A stretch of 64,000 nucleotides of DNA from Prorocentrum cordatum (taxonomy: Eukaryota; Sar; Dinophyceae; Prorocentrales; Prorocentraceae). The position numbers and the translations under genes were made by a program. Position 1 is the first letter of the stretch. Each line of letters begins with the position of its first letter. Below are positions 33,483 through 44,150 of the stretch, piece by piece. The notes under the pieces are model-generated. The model saw nothing but the letters and a program-made list of their open reading frames with translations. It had not been told where the DNA came from and made no database searches. The stretch covers positions 52,501-116,500 of the forward strand of contig CAUYUJ010015945.1 in the NCBI GenBank assembly GCA_963575745.1, in the 5' to 3' direction.

Positions 33483-33992
33483 TCCGCTGCGGCGGCCACA
33501 GGCCGGACGCCCGCCGCGCGCCCTCGCCGCGCGCGCCCGGTCCGCGGACCCCCGCGGCGCCCCGGCTCTCCCCCCCCCAGAGAGAAGTGGGCGAGGCGGA
33601 GCGCAGGGTGCCTCCGTCTTGGGTCGGGTCTTTCACCGCCCTTCGTAAGGCTCCCCTTGAGAAAGGAGAGAGCTCGCAGCCCACGCCGACCCACCCGCCC
33701 TAAGGCGCCCCTCGGCGACGGCGCCTGCCCTCGAATAGGAGGGCGGCCCCCCCAGCCAAATGGAGACGCTAGGGCGACGGCCCCGCGTGCGCGGCCAGCA
33801 GATAGAGAACAGGGCAAGAGAAGCAACAAGTGCAAGCAAGACAACAGGCACCACATGATGCAAACAGATGGAAACAATGAGAGGACAACAAGCATGCAAC
33901 ATCGCACCGCTGCTCCCCTTCTCCGAGTGCATACCACGCAAGAGCGGCGACGAGACAAGGGACAACACAAAAACCAACGAGACGACGGAGAG

Positions 33993-34057
<65 letters not shown>

Positions 34058-34330
34058 AGCGACGACAGAGACAACAGCCCCCTCGCAGGTCAGCCGAAAT
34101 CTGCCTGACAGAGGCGGGCACTGGACGACAGCCCCCCCCCCAGAGGTCAGACGGGAAGCGTGCTCCTCCAAACGGAAAGTCAGACCCAACGATCGCAAAG
34201 GGACGTCGTGGCATAGTTGCACTGCACACACACACACACACACACACAAGCCGAGAAGCACACCCACACACACAAGCCGAGAAGCATACAACAAGATAGA
34301 ATGTGCGAGAGACGATACCGTCAAATCAAA
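33483..34330. other. LINE downstream region with (GAC)n and (CA)n
   Basis: No gene seen. (GAC)n lies at about 33996-34057 and (CA)n at about 34226-34248. Upstream sequence is GC-rich. Confidence 0.6.
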
Positions 34331-34640
34331 CGAGGTCATTGGGACCACAAAGGGCCGCATCACCACTGTGAGGCAGGAATAAGGACGTAACACGGGCCGC
34401 AGGGGCCGCAACACAACAGTGAGGCAGACACTTGCACGCAGTACGGGCCGCAGGGCCGCATCACGACAGTGAAGCAGGAACAACGCATGGACTTTTGCAC
34501 GCAGCTGCACACCCTCACACACCTGCTGGGAAGCATACAACAAGATAGAATGTGCGATGGGACCACAACAGTAAGGCAGGATTTTGCACGCAGAACGGGC
34601 CGCAGGGGCCGCATCACCACTGTGAGGCAGAGAAAACGCA
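34331..34640 (-). repeat. ~100-bp degenerate tandem repeat in the LINE 3' region
   Basis: The stretch GGGCCGCAGGGGCCGCA followed by ACAGTGAGGCAG-like sequence and GCACGCAG recurs near 34345, 34400, 34445 and 34600. GCATACAACAAGATAGAATG occurs near 34285 and 34532. Located just past the ORF2 stop, this fits a variable tandem repeat in the 3' untranslated region. Confidence 0.6.
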
Positions 34641-34867
34641 GAGGAGAAGCAGGACAGGCAAGCAGGCACGGTGGGAAGCGCGCGCACGCGGCGCGGGTCG
34701 CAGAGGATCCAAGCCGCATTTTGCCACCGCGCGCACGCGGACCACAGTCGACCTGCGCGCTCGCCCCCCCTGGGCGCAGGCCACGACGGTGCCGACCCTC
34801 GCCTGGCACCCCCCTGCCCAAGCACCGGTCAGGGGCTCACGCCGGGCGCCCCGCAAACAGGCCGGGC

Positions 34868-37800
34868 CTAATGATGCATGGCACCAGTCATGGCCAAGAG
34901 CACGGCCGTGGCAACAAAATGGACATGCTCACGGCGCTCCGCTGGCGGGCGGCACTGGTGGACGAGAAACTGAGAAACCTGGGCAGGACAGGAGGGAGGA
35001 GGCAAGGGGAGGCGAGACCACAGAGCGGACCTAAGTTCAGCCGAGGCTGAGCAGGAAAAGAGGGCATGCCACACAACTACGTCACGCGCGCCACAAGCCC
35101 CACAACGGGGCAGCGTAGAAACGCAGAGCGGGGCCCCCAGCACTTGGAGAGGCCAGCATCCAGACATTCGCACCACAGACCAGAGGCGGAACTGGAGCCA
35201 GGAGCCAGGGCCAAGTGCCAAATCTAAAAGGTTCCAGTGCGTTCCCGGCGGGCCGGACAGCCACGCCGAGAACGGGAGACGAAAGACAGGCAGGGCATCT
35301 GCAGTAGCCCGCTGGAACGAGAGAAGATCCAGCTTAAGGAGTGCAGGGCGGACGACATAAAACTTGTAGCTCCGGAGGAGCAGACGACGCGCTGCAGGAT
35401 CAGCGCGCGCCTTGGCGCACGCCGGAGGTCCGGCGAAAGGCCACTCTACCACGTCAGGAAGGGGAGGGTCCAGAGAGCACATCCACGCCCGGACCGCGCT
35501 CGCCCACGTGGAGCAGCTCGTGCCCGAGGCCACTGACAGCATACTGGCACCCGGATGCTCGGCGGGCAGGAGGAGCAGCCTTGCGCGAGCGAGGACCGTA
35601 CGCTCAAGCATCTTAGTGCCCAAGCGCAGCTGCCACCCACACTGCGCTACGACAACCGCGCCGGGCAATTCTGGGCCGATAGCGCATCCGAGCAAACGCC
35701 GTGCCCAGGACGCTTGCAAATGATCGAGTGAAAAACGCGCCCGCTCGGCCAGGAAGAGGAACGGGGAGGGGTAGAGCAAGGCAGATTCCACGCGCGACGG
35801 CACTTGGGCACACAGGACTGGGAGACCAAAGCCCCCAGACCCGCCGGCGAAAAACAGCGCCCCGAACAGCTCATGACCTTTGGCCAGCGTAGCCCGAAGC
35901 AGGGGGCGGAAAGAGAGCCGGGAGTCAAAGAGCACCCCCAGCAGGGCCTTAGTATCCACCACTGGGCAGCCGATGTCCCCCGGCGGGGGGCTGTCAAGGA
36001 TCACCATGGCCGCGGTTTTCCCCGTCTTGTAATTAAACATGGACCGGGTGCGGCTAGCGTACCGCGAGCAGGCTGACCATGGCTCCCGCGACACGATGGC
36101 TCGGAGAGCCCCCGGCGAGGATGTGGCAACCGTGAGGTCATCAACAAACTGCAGTGGGGGCAAAAGGCCCGTGCCCAGGCGGTCCATCAAGTAGGCCCTG
36201 TCGGCCTCAGAAGCTAGCCGCAGGGCACCGCGCATCATCGCGCGCACGGCACTCGGGAAGGGCGCCTGCTCCGCGGCAGCTGCAGACGCCACCTCGACAA
36301 CCAAGGCTTCGAGGTCGCCCCCAACAGCTGGCGGCGCTGGCCCACACGCGGCAGGGGAATCAGGCACAGGAAGCGCTAAGCACAAACGCCGCAGGTGGGG
36401 CTCAACCCAAGCAGCACAGCTCCCAGGCAGCACGCGATACACCTCCTCCGCCAGCCACTTGAGCTGCGCGTTGAAAACACCCACGCTGAACCTACGGCCC
36501 TGCGCCGTGCCGCCGCCAAGCGAAAACAAAGAAGAGATGTGGCCGCGAAGCGCAATGTACTGGTTGTCGGACGACATAAAATCGTCAAGGAGAAGCCAAT
36601 CATGGCCACGGACACCTGCTTCGTAGGCATTCAGGAGCATGGCGGGGTGGGAGGCAACATCAAACGCCCACTGAAGATCCGTGACCGCCCAATATGTGGG
36701 CAGGCCCTGGGCACAGCGGAGTTGGGCATGAAGGAGAAGAGCCAGGAGGAGAGAGAGGGGGTCACCCACTCCGCCCTGTTGGGCCACTCCGCAGTACGCC
36801 TGTAACAGCGGGGCGTTGCGCAACGTCCACAGGCCATCCACGACAGACGTCATGACCGCCGAAATAGAAATCGGGCGCAAGCACAAAGTGGAGCGGACGA
36901 CGCGGGGGCCCGACTTGCGCAGGGGAGTCACCTGCCGGCTCGACCACAGGGTGCTCGTAATGGCGCACTGCCGGGAAAGGTTCGCGAGGGCTAGGGTAAC
37001 CCTGCGGCCCTCTGGCACCGCCGACCGGACAGAAGCGAAACAACCGCGGAGCGCGGAGGAGGTGGTCTTCAAGCTGTCTAAGACGGCATCCACCTCAGTG
37101 GTCGAGTAAAGGGCGAGGCCCGGAGAGGCAGGGCCAGCGCCAACCGACCGGATCGCCGAAACCGCGCAGGCCTGCGCGCGCTGCTCCTCCGGGTTGCAAG
37201 GGAAATCATTGCGCACGCGGTCCATCATGTCAGTCTGCAATGCCTCGAGCATCTCCTCCACACTGAGGGGGTGCCCATCGACCGGGTCGGCCAACGCAAT
37301 TTCAAAGGGGTTCCGCGACCGAAAAAATTCCGAAAGAAACCGCTCGGCCAAACCAGGGGAGACCGTGCGGAGGTCGGAGAAGCGCTTAAACGCCAGGTGG
37401 CGCTCGGCCCACGCGGCTTGCGCAACAGCCCTTTTAAAAGCAGCTTGCGATTCGTACGCGTCGGGGTCTAGCGGAGGCCAACTCGGGCGCACGGGGGCTG
37501 CCGCGGACGCCTTAGTCGCCCCCGCCGCGAACCCAGCCAGCACGTAAATCACGTCGCGCGCCCAAGCGGCCGCGTCCAATAAAGCGCGGCGCTGCTTCTT
37601 AGTGGCGCCCCCCCCGCTCCACGGAGGGCGCAGCCACTCACAGGCAATGAGGGATTCGACGGCGTCAGCCAGGTACGCCAGGACAGGCGCCACGGCGAGC
37701 AGCACATCGTCCCACTGGCCATCTGTGCGCCACGTCACGCGACACAGCCCTGACAGCTGTGGGGGGCGGAAGGCGCACGGGAACGAACACGAGACCAACC

Positions 37801-38866
37801 GATGGTCCGAATCTACACCACTCGCATGGGCGACAGTAACAGGAATGAGACAGTGGCGCTCGGCGAGGATCAGGTCGATGCACGTGCCCGAGTCATGCGT
37901 GGCAACTGGCGGGTTGCACGCCACAAAGCCGGCGGCGGTGATCCTAGCCTCGATGGTGCGGTCTTGCGCCGACTGGCGGCAGTGGAGGCAAGCACAGCCA
38001 GGAGGATGCTGCAAGACGTAGGACAGGTGGACGTTACCATCGCCACAGATCAGGACGCGCGCACCCGGGTGGCGCGCGCGTACCTCAGTGACGGAGGAAA
38101 CAATAGCCGACCACGTCGCCACATCGCCGCCCGGGGCGGGGTAGCACGCGCAGAAAACAAAGCTCGGGCCAGGAGTCGGCGCGCCGGGAGCAGCATCACC
38201 CCAGAACTCAAACCACTGAGCGCGGTCAGAGGACAAGTCTGGGAGAGGGCGGAGGAGCGAGACAATCTCGGTGCGCACAAAAATACCGACCGCGCCCCAA
38301 GAGACCGATCGTGGGCCCAGCCACGAGAACGGGAAGCCCGCCGGCAGAACTGCCCCAGGAGGCAGGCGCGCACCCGGAAGCACGCAAATGTCGGCGCCAC
38401 TCCCGGATAAAACGTGGGCGACAGCGTGGAGGCGCCACTCCAAGAACACATCAGTGCCCAGGGCCAGGAAGCCCAGGCGGCCGGGGTTCAGCACCTCCAG
38501 GCGGACGGAGCTACAGGGCTCGGGCCCCTCGGCGGGGCGCGACGGGACGGCATCCCCCAGCCGGATTCCCCCAGCGTACGGGGAGACAACTTGCCGGGGC
38601 TGCTGACGCAAGCCCGCGCGCGCTAGCGAGGGCGCGACCTCCCGGCGCAGCAGCGACGAGAGTGCGGACACCAGGGCCGCAAGCGGAGCGGCAGCCCCGT
38701 TGCAGCAGAGCAAGAGAGGGGGCGGGAGGGAGGGGCAGGTAGCTAGCAGTGCATCGCAGTCTTTGGCGAGCGCACACATTTCTAGGCCGCGGCTCTCCGT
38801 GCCAAGCCAGCGCAAGATCAAGTCACGCAGAGGTTTTGCGGGGCATTCAGGCCCACAGGAGTCCAT
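34868..38866 (-). CDS. non-LTR (LINE) retrotransposon ORF2: endonuclease and reverse transcriptase
   Basis: From the ATG at 38866 the product is 1332 residues; the frame stays open to at least 38914. Residues ~124-364 form an exonuclease-endonuclease-phosphatase (AP-like) domain with ICGDGN, SGTCIDLIL and DSDHR. The usual QET-type Glu motif is replaced by LPGARL, so nicking activity is doubtful. Reverse transcriptase spans ~640-990, with TDLQWAFD (729-736), GGGTAQGRRFSVGVFNAQL, the catalytic LQFVDD (907-910) and NYKTGK. A CCHC finger (C-x2-C-x7-H-x4-C) lies near the C-terminus. The product would make cDNA by target-primed reverse transcription. No RNase H is seen. The WW-domain ORF lies 0.9 kb upstream on the same strand. 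The frame is intact over 4 kb, which argues for a recent insertion. Confidence 0.88.
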   Translation of the reverse strand: MDSCGPECPAKPLRDLILRWLGTESRGLEMCALAKDCDALLATCPSLPPPLLLCCNGAAAPLAALVSALSSLLRREVAPSLARAGLRQQPRQVVSPYAGGIRLGDAVPSRPAEGPEPCSSVRLEVLNPGRLGFLALGTDVFLEWRLHAVAHVLSGSGADICVLPGARLPPGAVLPAGFPFSWLGPRSVSWGAVGIFVRTEIVSLLRPLPDLSSDRAQWFEFWGDAAPGAPTPGPSFVFCACYPAPGGDVATWSAIVSSVTEVRARHPGARVLICGDGNVHLSYVLQHPPGCACLHCRQSAQDRTIEARITAAGFVACNPPVATHDSGTCIDLILAERHCLIPVTVAHASGVDSDHRLVSCSFPCAFRPPQLSGLCRVTWRTDGQWDDVLLAVAPVLAYLADAVESLIACEWLRPPWSGGGATKKQRRALLDAAAWARDVIYVLAGFAAGATKASAAAPVRPSWPPLDPDAYESQAAFKRAVAQAAWAERHLAFKRFSDLRTVSPGLAERFLSEFFRSRNPFEIALADPVDGHPLSVEEMLEALQTDMMDRVRNDFPCNPEEQRAQACAVSAIRSVGAGPASPGLALYSTTEVDAVLDSLKTTSSALRGCFASVRSAVPEGRRVTLALANLSRQCAITSTLWSSRQVTPLRKSGPRVVRSTLCLRPISISAVMTSVVDGLWTLRNAPLLQAYCGVAQQGGVGDPLSLLLALLLHAQLRCAQGLPTYWAVTDLQWAFDVASHPAMLLNAYEAGVRGHDWLLLDDFMSSDNQYIALRGHISSLFSLGGGTAQGRRFSVGVFNAQLKWLAEEVYRVLPGSCAAWVEPHLRRLCLALPVPDSPAACGPAPPAVGGDLEALVVEVASAAAAEQAPFPSAVRAMMRGALRLASEADRAYLMDRLGTGLLPPLQFVDDLTVATSSPGALRAIVSREPWSACSRYASRTRSMFNYKTGKTAAMVILDSPPPGDIGCPVVDTKALLGVLFDSRLSFRPLLRATLAKGHELFGALFFAGGSGGFGLPVLCAQVPSRVESALLYPSPFLFLAERARFSLDHLQASWARRLLGCAIGPELPGAVVVAQCGWQLRLGTKMLERTVLARARLLLLPAEHPGASMLSVASGTSCSTWASAVRAWMCSLDPPLPDVVEWPFAGPPACAKARADPAARRLLLRSYKFYVVRPALLKLDLLSFQRATADALPVFRLPFSAWLSGPPGTHWNLLDLALGPGSWLQFRLWSVVRMSGCWPLQVLGAPLCVSTLPRCGACGARDVVVWHALFSCSASAELRSALWSRLPLPPPSCPAQVSQFLVHQCRPPAERREHVHFVATAVLLAMTGAMHH

Positions 38867-39429
38867 GGCTGGACACTTCCCGCCCTGCGCGGCGAGCGCC
38901 CCCGCGGGCGGCACGGCGGGTTCGCCGCGTGGCTGCTGTACGGCTGAGGGCGGAGCGAGACGGGCAGGACGTGGCGGGGCTCAGAGAGGATGACAGCATG
39001 CATGGTAAACCTTGCACGCACGTACACGGGGCAAGGACGGCCTCAATCAGCGAGCCGGTGCGTGTCAAGGACTGCGAAGCACAACTCAAGAGCAACTGCA
39101 ACACTGATCAACCAACTCGGTCATGCGCGTACGGACTCCCTGATTGCAAAGCTGCCGAGACACTGCATGGAGGACCATACTCGCGCGCACGCTAACAAGG
39201 AGCACGTCAGCATGCAACGCGGGCTGCAGGGCGCACGCGCCAGACAAGGGCACACACGCACGTGGCGGCACTGTGTTGGACACGCATGTTTTACCGCTAC
39301 GCTGCAAACAATACGGTTCATAAGGCTTCCAGTGGCTGTGAAAAAACAGAGGACATGTAGCGGGGTGTCCCGCCGAAAATTCACACGGCGCCAATGCAAG
39401 CCGAGCGGGAGGCAGTCAGCAGCCCGCCC
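38867..39429. other. LINE inter-ORF sequence
   Basis: Between the small ORF and ORF2. The ORF2 frame is open over the first ~50 bases; otherwise no coding sequence is evident. Confidence 0.5.
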
Positions 39430-39741
39430 TTACTGGAAGGCCCGCGGGCCTCCACCCTGGTCGGCGGCTTCCGCTTCGCTCAAGATCTGCCGCGCCGACC
39501 TCTTGGGGGCCGGCGCGCAGAGCAGGGGCGCGGATGAGGCCGGAGGGACGGGCGACTGTAAATCGGTCACGGGCCCTAGGAAGAGGATCAATTCTTCAAT
39601 CCACGTGTCCAAAACCGCCCGGCCACCGCGAACGATCACGGTCCCAAGCCGGCGGTTCAGCAGCTGGATTTGCAAAGACTGCTTGGGATTCAACGCCGTC
39701 GTGACGTCGAGATTCGGCTGCGCTGGGCAGCCGTTGGCCAC
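39430..39741 (-). CDS. small ORF between LINE ORF1 and ORF2
   Basis: A minus-strand frame of 103 codons from a non-ATG first codon. The centre, PKQSLQIQLLNRRLGTVIV and LDTWIEELILFLGPV, looks like a folded helical segment, unlike the surrounding low-complexity frames. It could be the 3' part of ORF1 after a frameshift or spliced exon, since ORF1 stops only 48 bases upstream. I do not recognise it. Confidence 0.4.
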   Translation of the reverse strand: MANGCPAQPNLDVTTALNPKQSLQIQLLNRRLGTVIVRGGRAVLDTWIEELILFLGPVTDLQSPVPPASSAPLLCAPAPKRSARQILSEAEAADQGGGPRAFQ

Positions 39742-39789
39742 CGCGAAAGGGGGCGGGCCAGCGTAAGCATTGGCACCACGGCGCGGCCC

Positions 39790-41349
39790 CTAGACGATCT
39801 GTATGCCCATGGCTTGCGCAACGTTGTGCAAATCTACCTGGGAAGTCAGGTTGGAGGCAAACTGAGCCGTCAATTTCAGCCTCGGGTCTTTATGGTTCCC
39901 CACTGTCTGCCGCAGCCGCATGAGCCAGCTGGACACGGCCTCCTCGTGTCCAGCACGCGAGTGGAACCTAACTAGACTCGCAGGGAGCGGCGGGCCAGGG
40001 GGCAAGCCAAGAGACGGCGCGGGGGACGCGGCGGGAGCCGAGTTGGCATGCACCTGGGCCGATACTGCCGCGCTCACAGCCGCGCCGGGGCCCGGCGGCT
40101 GGCCAGCCGCCCAGGATGGGGTGGATGCCGCTGGACCGCCGCTGCTGGGGAGGCTGGCAGGGACCGAAGGGCTACCGGCAAAGTAGGGACCACTGACTGG
40201 GGGCACGCCGGGTTCCTCAGGTACCTCACGCAGCAAGCCATGAGGGGCAGCCGGGGAGGGCGAAGCATGGCCCAAAGGCGGGACGGTTCCGGCGGAACCG
40301 CCCGGTCGGGAAGCCGGACCCGACTCCAGGCATGGGCTCGCATGCGTGCCAGACGCGGCCCCCGGCGACGACAAGGCCTCCAGCCTGGCCTTGAGGGCGG
40401 AGCTGCGTGCCGCGCGCTGGAGGAGCTCTGGGGGGCACGTGGGCGCGATGGTCCCCGACGCCACGTGGAACCAGAACTTCAACCCAGTGGAAGATGAGGT
40501 GAATTCGTCCCACTGGGCGCGCTCGGTTTGGAGAGCCTCGAGCTCCAGCCTGATCTGCCTGAGCTCCTCCTCGCGGGACGCGCCCAGCGGGCCAGGAACG
40601 GGGGAACCCGCCTTGAGAGCACTGGACGCCTCGCTGTTGGCCGGGGCAGCGGCCGCGACCGGGGTAGGCGGCAGGGGGCCTGGCCCCAGGACTGGCGCCA
40701 CGCTGGCGGGAGACGGCGCCAGCGCCACCACAGCCGGCTGGGTGGAGGCAGGGGCAGGCTTGGCGGGCACGCTCGGGTGGGCGGGCGCACGCGAGGGCGG
40801 GGGTGGCGGCGGCGGCGGCGGCGGTGGCGGCGCCGTCGCCGGGTGCTCCCACTGAGACTCGTTAGTCGCCCGGTTGAAGAAGAAAAGGGCGCCCGCGAGG
40901 TCGCGCTTGGACTCCCAGCCCGGTGGCAAGCCTGGCGGGCTATGGAGCGGCGGACCTGGCGAGCGGTGGAGCGCCTGGCCAGGCGAGGTAGGCGCCGGAG
41001 ACAGGCGGGCTCTCCTGACTGGCGTCGCCGGGGACCGTGGCACTGGAGACCCCAGCTGGGAGGAGAAGCCTAGGGCGGGCTGCGCCTGGGGCGTGCCCAC
41101 AGCTTTGGTGCTGACGCCAGGGAACTCGGGGTGGCCCCAGACGCCGGGGGGGCGCTGCAGGGGCGTGTGCGGGCTGAGGGGGCCAGGGACGCCCTCCCGG
41201 CCGGGCGATGGGGCCTCCACCGCCGACTCTGCCAGTGGCGTAGGACTACAAGATGACGTGGAGCTGGGGCGACGCCGCAATGGGGTGCGGCGGCGCCGGC
41301 GCCCGGAGCGACTGCGGCTATCATCGCGGCGGCGGCGCGAGCGCCCCAT
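39790..41349 (-). CDS. LINE ORF1-like protein with WW domain, proline-rich
   Basis: The first ATG at 41349 gives 519 residues; the frame is open upstream to at least 41589. The N-terminus is Arg/Ser-rich (MGRSRRRRDDSRSRSGRRRR), suggesting RNA binding. A WW domain lies at ~141-170: LPPGWESKRDLAGALFFFNR and then TNESQWEHP, with both signature Trp. A 14-residue Pro run follows directly, a possible intramolecular ligand. A second, degenerate WW-like segment (WDEF...LKFWFHVASG) lies at ~281-300 after a charged helix. The C-terminus is helical. Its place upstream of ORF2 on the same strand suggests it is the element's ORF1, although no known ORF1 RNA-binding fold is visible. An independent host gene is the alternative. 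Confidence 0.65.
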   Translation of the reverse strand: MGRSRRRRDDSRSRSGRRRRRTPLRRRPSSTSSCSPTPLAESAVEAPSPGREGVPGPLSPHTPLQRPPGVWGHPEFPGVSTKAVGTPQAQPALGFSSQLGSPVPRSPATPVRRARLSPAPTSPGQALHRSPGPPLHSPPGLPPGWESKRDLAGALFFFNRATNESQWEHPATAPPPPPPPPPPPPSRAPAHPSVPAKPAPASTQPAVVALAPSPASVAPVLGPGPLPPTPVAAAAPANSEASSALKAGSPVPGPLGASREEELRQIRLELEALQTERAQWDEFTSSSTGLKFWFHVASGTIAPTCPPELLQRAARSSALKARLEALSSPGAASGTHASPCLESGPASRPGGSAGTVPPLGHASPSPAAPHGLLREVPEEPGVPPVSGPYFAGSPSVPASLPSSGGPAASTPSWAAGQPPGPGAAVSAAVSAQVHANSAPAASPAPSLGLPPGPPLPASLVRFHSRAGHEEAVSSWLMRLRQTVGNHKDPRLKLTAQFASNLTSQVDLHNVAQAMGIQIV

Positions 41350-41599
41350 GGGCGCGACGGCCCAGCCGAAGCGGCGCCAGGGCGTCCTACCCTCGTGGCC
41401 GCTGGGCCGAAAAAGGACAGCGGAGGCAACACGGGGCGCGGGAGCAAACCCGACCTCCTCCCCGCGCACGCCCAGCGAGGGCGGCCGGACAGCAGGTACG
41501 GGGGTGGGGGGGAGGGCACCGCGCGGTGTACAACAACGGTCAAAAGCAGCAACAAACAGGCATGGGGACAAGATTAGCGGAACGCCCACGAAAGGTAGA

Positions 41600-42260
<661 letters not shown>

Positions 42261-42582
42261 CTCCTGTGCGCCGCTCGCGCGGCCGCGGCCTGCCTCAGGC
42301 TCGGCGCGCTTCGCCTCTGTCCTTGCCCGTCGCTCGTCGAACGTCGCCGCCGTCCACCCGGCCCCCCGTCCACCCGGCCCCACCCCCCTCCCGGGCCAGC
42401 CGGAGGCTGCCCGACAGACGGCCGGCGACTCTGCAAACACGACTGCAACGAGGTACTGCATGACCAATTAGATAAGCGACAAATCACAGCACAAGGCACG
42501 GGTGCGCCTCAAGGATGCCCGGGGCAGTTACCTGATGTTAAAAAGCTCAAGACGACAGAAATTCACCGCGGGGCAAGTCCCC

Positions 42583-42630
42583 TGGGCGAATTTCTGACGT
42601 TAAGGGCCCTTAACGTCAGAAATTCGCCCA
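42583..42630. repeat. 48-bp perfect palindrome
   Basis: Arms of 24 bases with no spacer, centred between 42606 and 42607, starting TGGGCGAATTTCTGACG and ending with its complement. A partial third copy (ACAGAAATTCACCG at 42555-42568) lies upstream in the orientation of the right arm. In RNA from the minus strand it would form a long hairpin 62 bases past the stop of the 42.69-43.90 kb gene. Confidence 0.95.
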
Positions 42631-42691
42631 CCACACCCCTGAGGCCGGTGGGGAGCGCTTTTCCTCCAACTTTTCTGCAGGCCAAGCACGG

Positions 42692-43900
42692 TCAGGACCT
42701 TTTGCGCTTGCCCTTGCAAGCCTCAGCGAGGCGCACGGAATCTGCATGCAGCCGGGATTCAAATCTCCAAGCGGTCGAGGCTCCAAAATACACCGCCGAG
42801 CAGACTACCCACCACTGGCAGGCCAGGATCCGGATCAAGAGCCGCCCCTCCGGGGCCGTGAGATTGAGTTCCCTTGCAGCAGCGTCCTCATCTAAGATGC
42901 TCAATGCTAGACGGGTGTTCGTGCCTTCCATTGTGGGCTCAGCCGCTGAGAAATCTGACAAATCGGCTAAGCCTGCCAGGTGTAGCGCAATCGCGCAATG
43001 ATTGGGCATGAGGTTGCGTGCCTGTAAGACCCGGCACAGACCTTTGACCTCTGCCCAGCTGGCTTTGGGTCTGTCAGCCAGGCAACGCTCGGCGGCTACT
43101 TGCAAGGCCCGCAGCAGACCGCCAATAGATCCAGCAGTTTGCTGACCTGCATCTATGTTTGGGGTCTTCGGCCTACCGTTAGGAAGGATCTTACGAGGAA
43201 GGCACGGACCATCCAAGCACGCTGATGAAAGCACGGCTTCTAACGCTTTGTGTCCCACATTAGCGATCGCACTGACATGAGGGTCTCTGGCGGCAGTCGC
43301 AACACACGTTACGAACTGTGCACTACGAGTATATTGTGACCAAATGTGGACTGCTATCCGTTCAGTGGGAGTGGCCGCTCCGAGGGCTACGCAAAGGTCA
43401 GATGCTGCAAAAAATAAATCATCTTCCTTAGAGGCGTCGTGGGTGTTGACCCCCGCCAAGGCCCGTTCAAAGGTAAGGGGCTCACCATTTTCACAAAAGT
43501 AGGGGCTACTCACGTTACCAATGCGGGTATCCCCTGTGCCACGGGACCTCTGCTTGACAAAATAAACAAACGTCTGAAGGGGCTTAACACCAGTCGCTCG
43601 GTGGGCATCACCCATGGCCTCCGAAGTGATTGGCCCATGGTCTCTTACGTGGAGAGAATGCCGACTCCGCGCCTCAAGCGCCGCGCGCGCCGTTGTCGTT
43701 GGCGGCCGGCCCCGGCCAAGCCCGCCGGGCCGGACACGGCGGCCAGGCGCGCCCCCGGGGGCGGGCGCCGGGCCGGGGCCCGCCGGGCGGGGGAGCGCCA
43801 CGAGGGGCTCATCATCGCTCGAGGAAGCCATGGCTGGCGCCGGGGGCACCGGCGGGCGCGCTGCCGGGCGGCTCGCGAGCGAGAGAAGCTGCAGGGGCAT
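42692..43900 (-). CDS. unrecognised ~400-residue protein, helical, basic C-terminus
   Basis: The ATG at 43900 gives 402 residues; a second ATG at 43831 (MASSSDDEPL) is an alternative start. The first ~90 residues are Pro/Ala/Arg-rich with a GRGRPP stretch resembling an AT-hook. The remainder looks like a compact, mostly helical domain, with CVALGAATPTERIAVHIWSQ, GLLRALQVAAERCLADRPKA and a hydrophobic LLIRILACQWWVVCSAVYFG near the end. It closes with KGKRKRS, a possible nuclear localisation signal. I recognise no family. Protein-like composition across ~300 residues and an uninterrupted frame support a real gene. The perfect palindrome just downstream may belong to its 3' end or be a separate foldback insertion. 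Confidence 0.6.
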   Translation of the reverse strand: MPLQLLSLASRPAARPPVPPAPAMASSSDDEPLVALPRPAGPGPAPAPGGAPGRRVRPGGLGRGRPPTTTARAALEARSRHSLHVRDHGPITSEAMGDAHRATGVKPLQTFVYFVKQRSRGTGDTRIGNVSSPYFCENGEPLTFERALAGVNTHDASKEDDLFFAASDLCVALGAATPTERIAVHIWSQYTRSAQFVTCVATAARDPHVSAIANVGHKALEAVLSSACLDGPCLPRKILPNGRPKTPNIDAGQQTAGSIGGLLRALQVAAERCLADRPKASWAEVKGLCRVLQARNLMPNHCAIALHLAGLADLSDFSAAEPTMEGTNTRLALSILDEDAAARELNLTAPEGRLLIRILACQWWVVCSAVYFGASTAWRFESRLHADSVRLAEACKGKRKRS

Positions 43901-44150
43901 CACTGGTTACGCCCTGCGTGCTAGCCGCACGAGGAGGGGAGGGGAGCAGGAGGAGGAAGGAGGAGGAGGAGGAAGAAGTTGAATGAGACTAGCTTCAGAC
44001 GACACTCCCCCCCGGCGACCCTGGGGTGCGCCGACGGACAGGCCCCCTGCAAGAGCAGAAACCTGCGTGATGAGCAGGAGTAGCAGAGAAAACGCAATCA
44101 GATGGAGAGCCGAGTGCCAAGATACTCATGCAGCCGTCACCCGAAGCACG
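43901..44150. other. purine-rich spacer
   Basis: GGA-rich to about 43980, then unique sequence. Nothing recognised. Confidence 0.5.

Noticed and set aside
33398-34825. 475-codon minus frame downstream of LINE ORF2
   Set aside because: It crosses the (GAC)n run and 3' tandem repeats, and the composition is Ser/Leu/Arg with no domain; only the 33235-33482 part, in another frame, looks protein-like.
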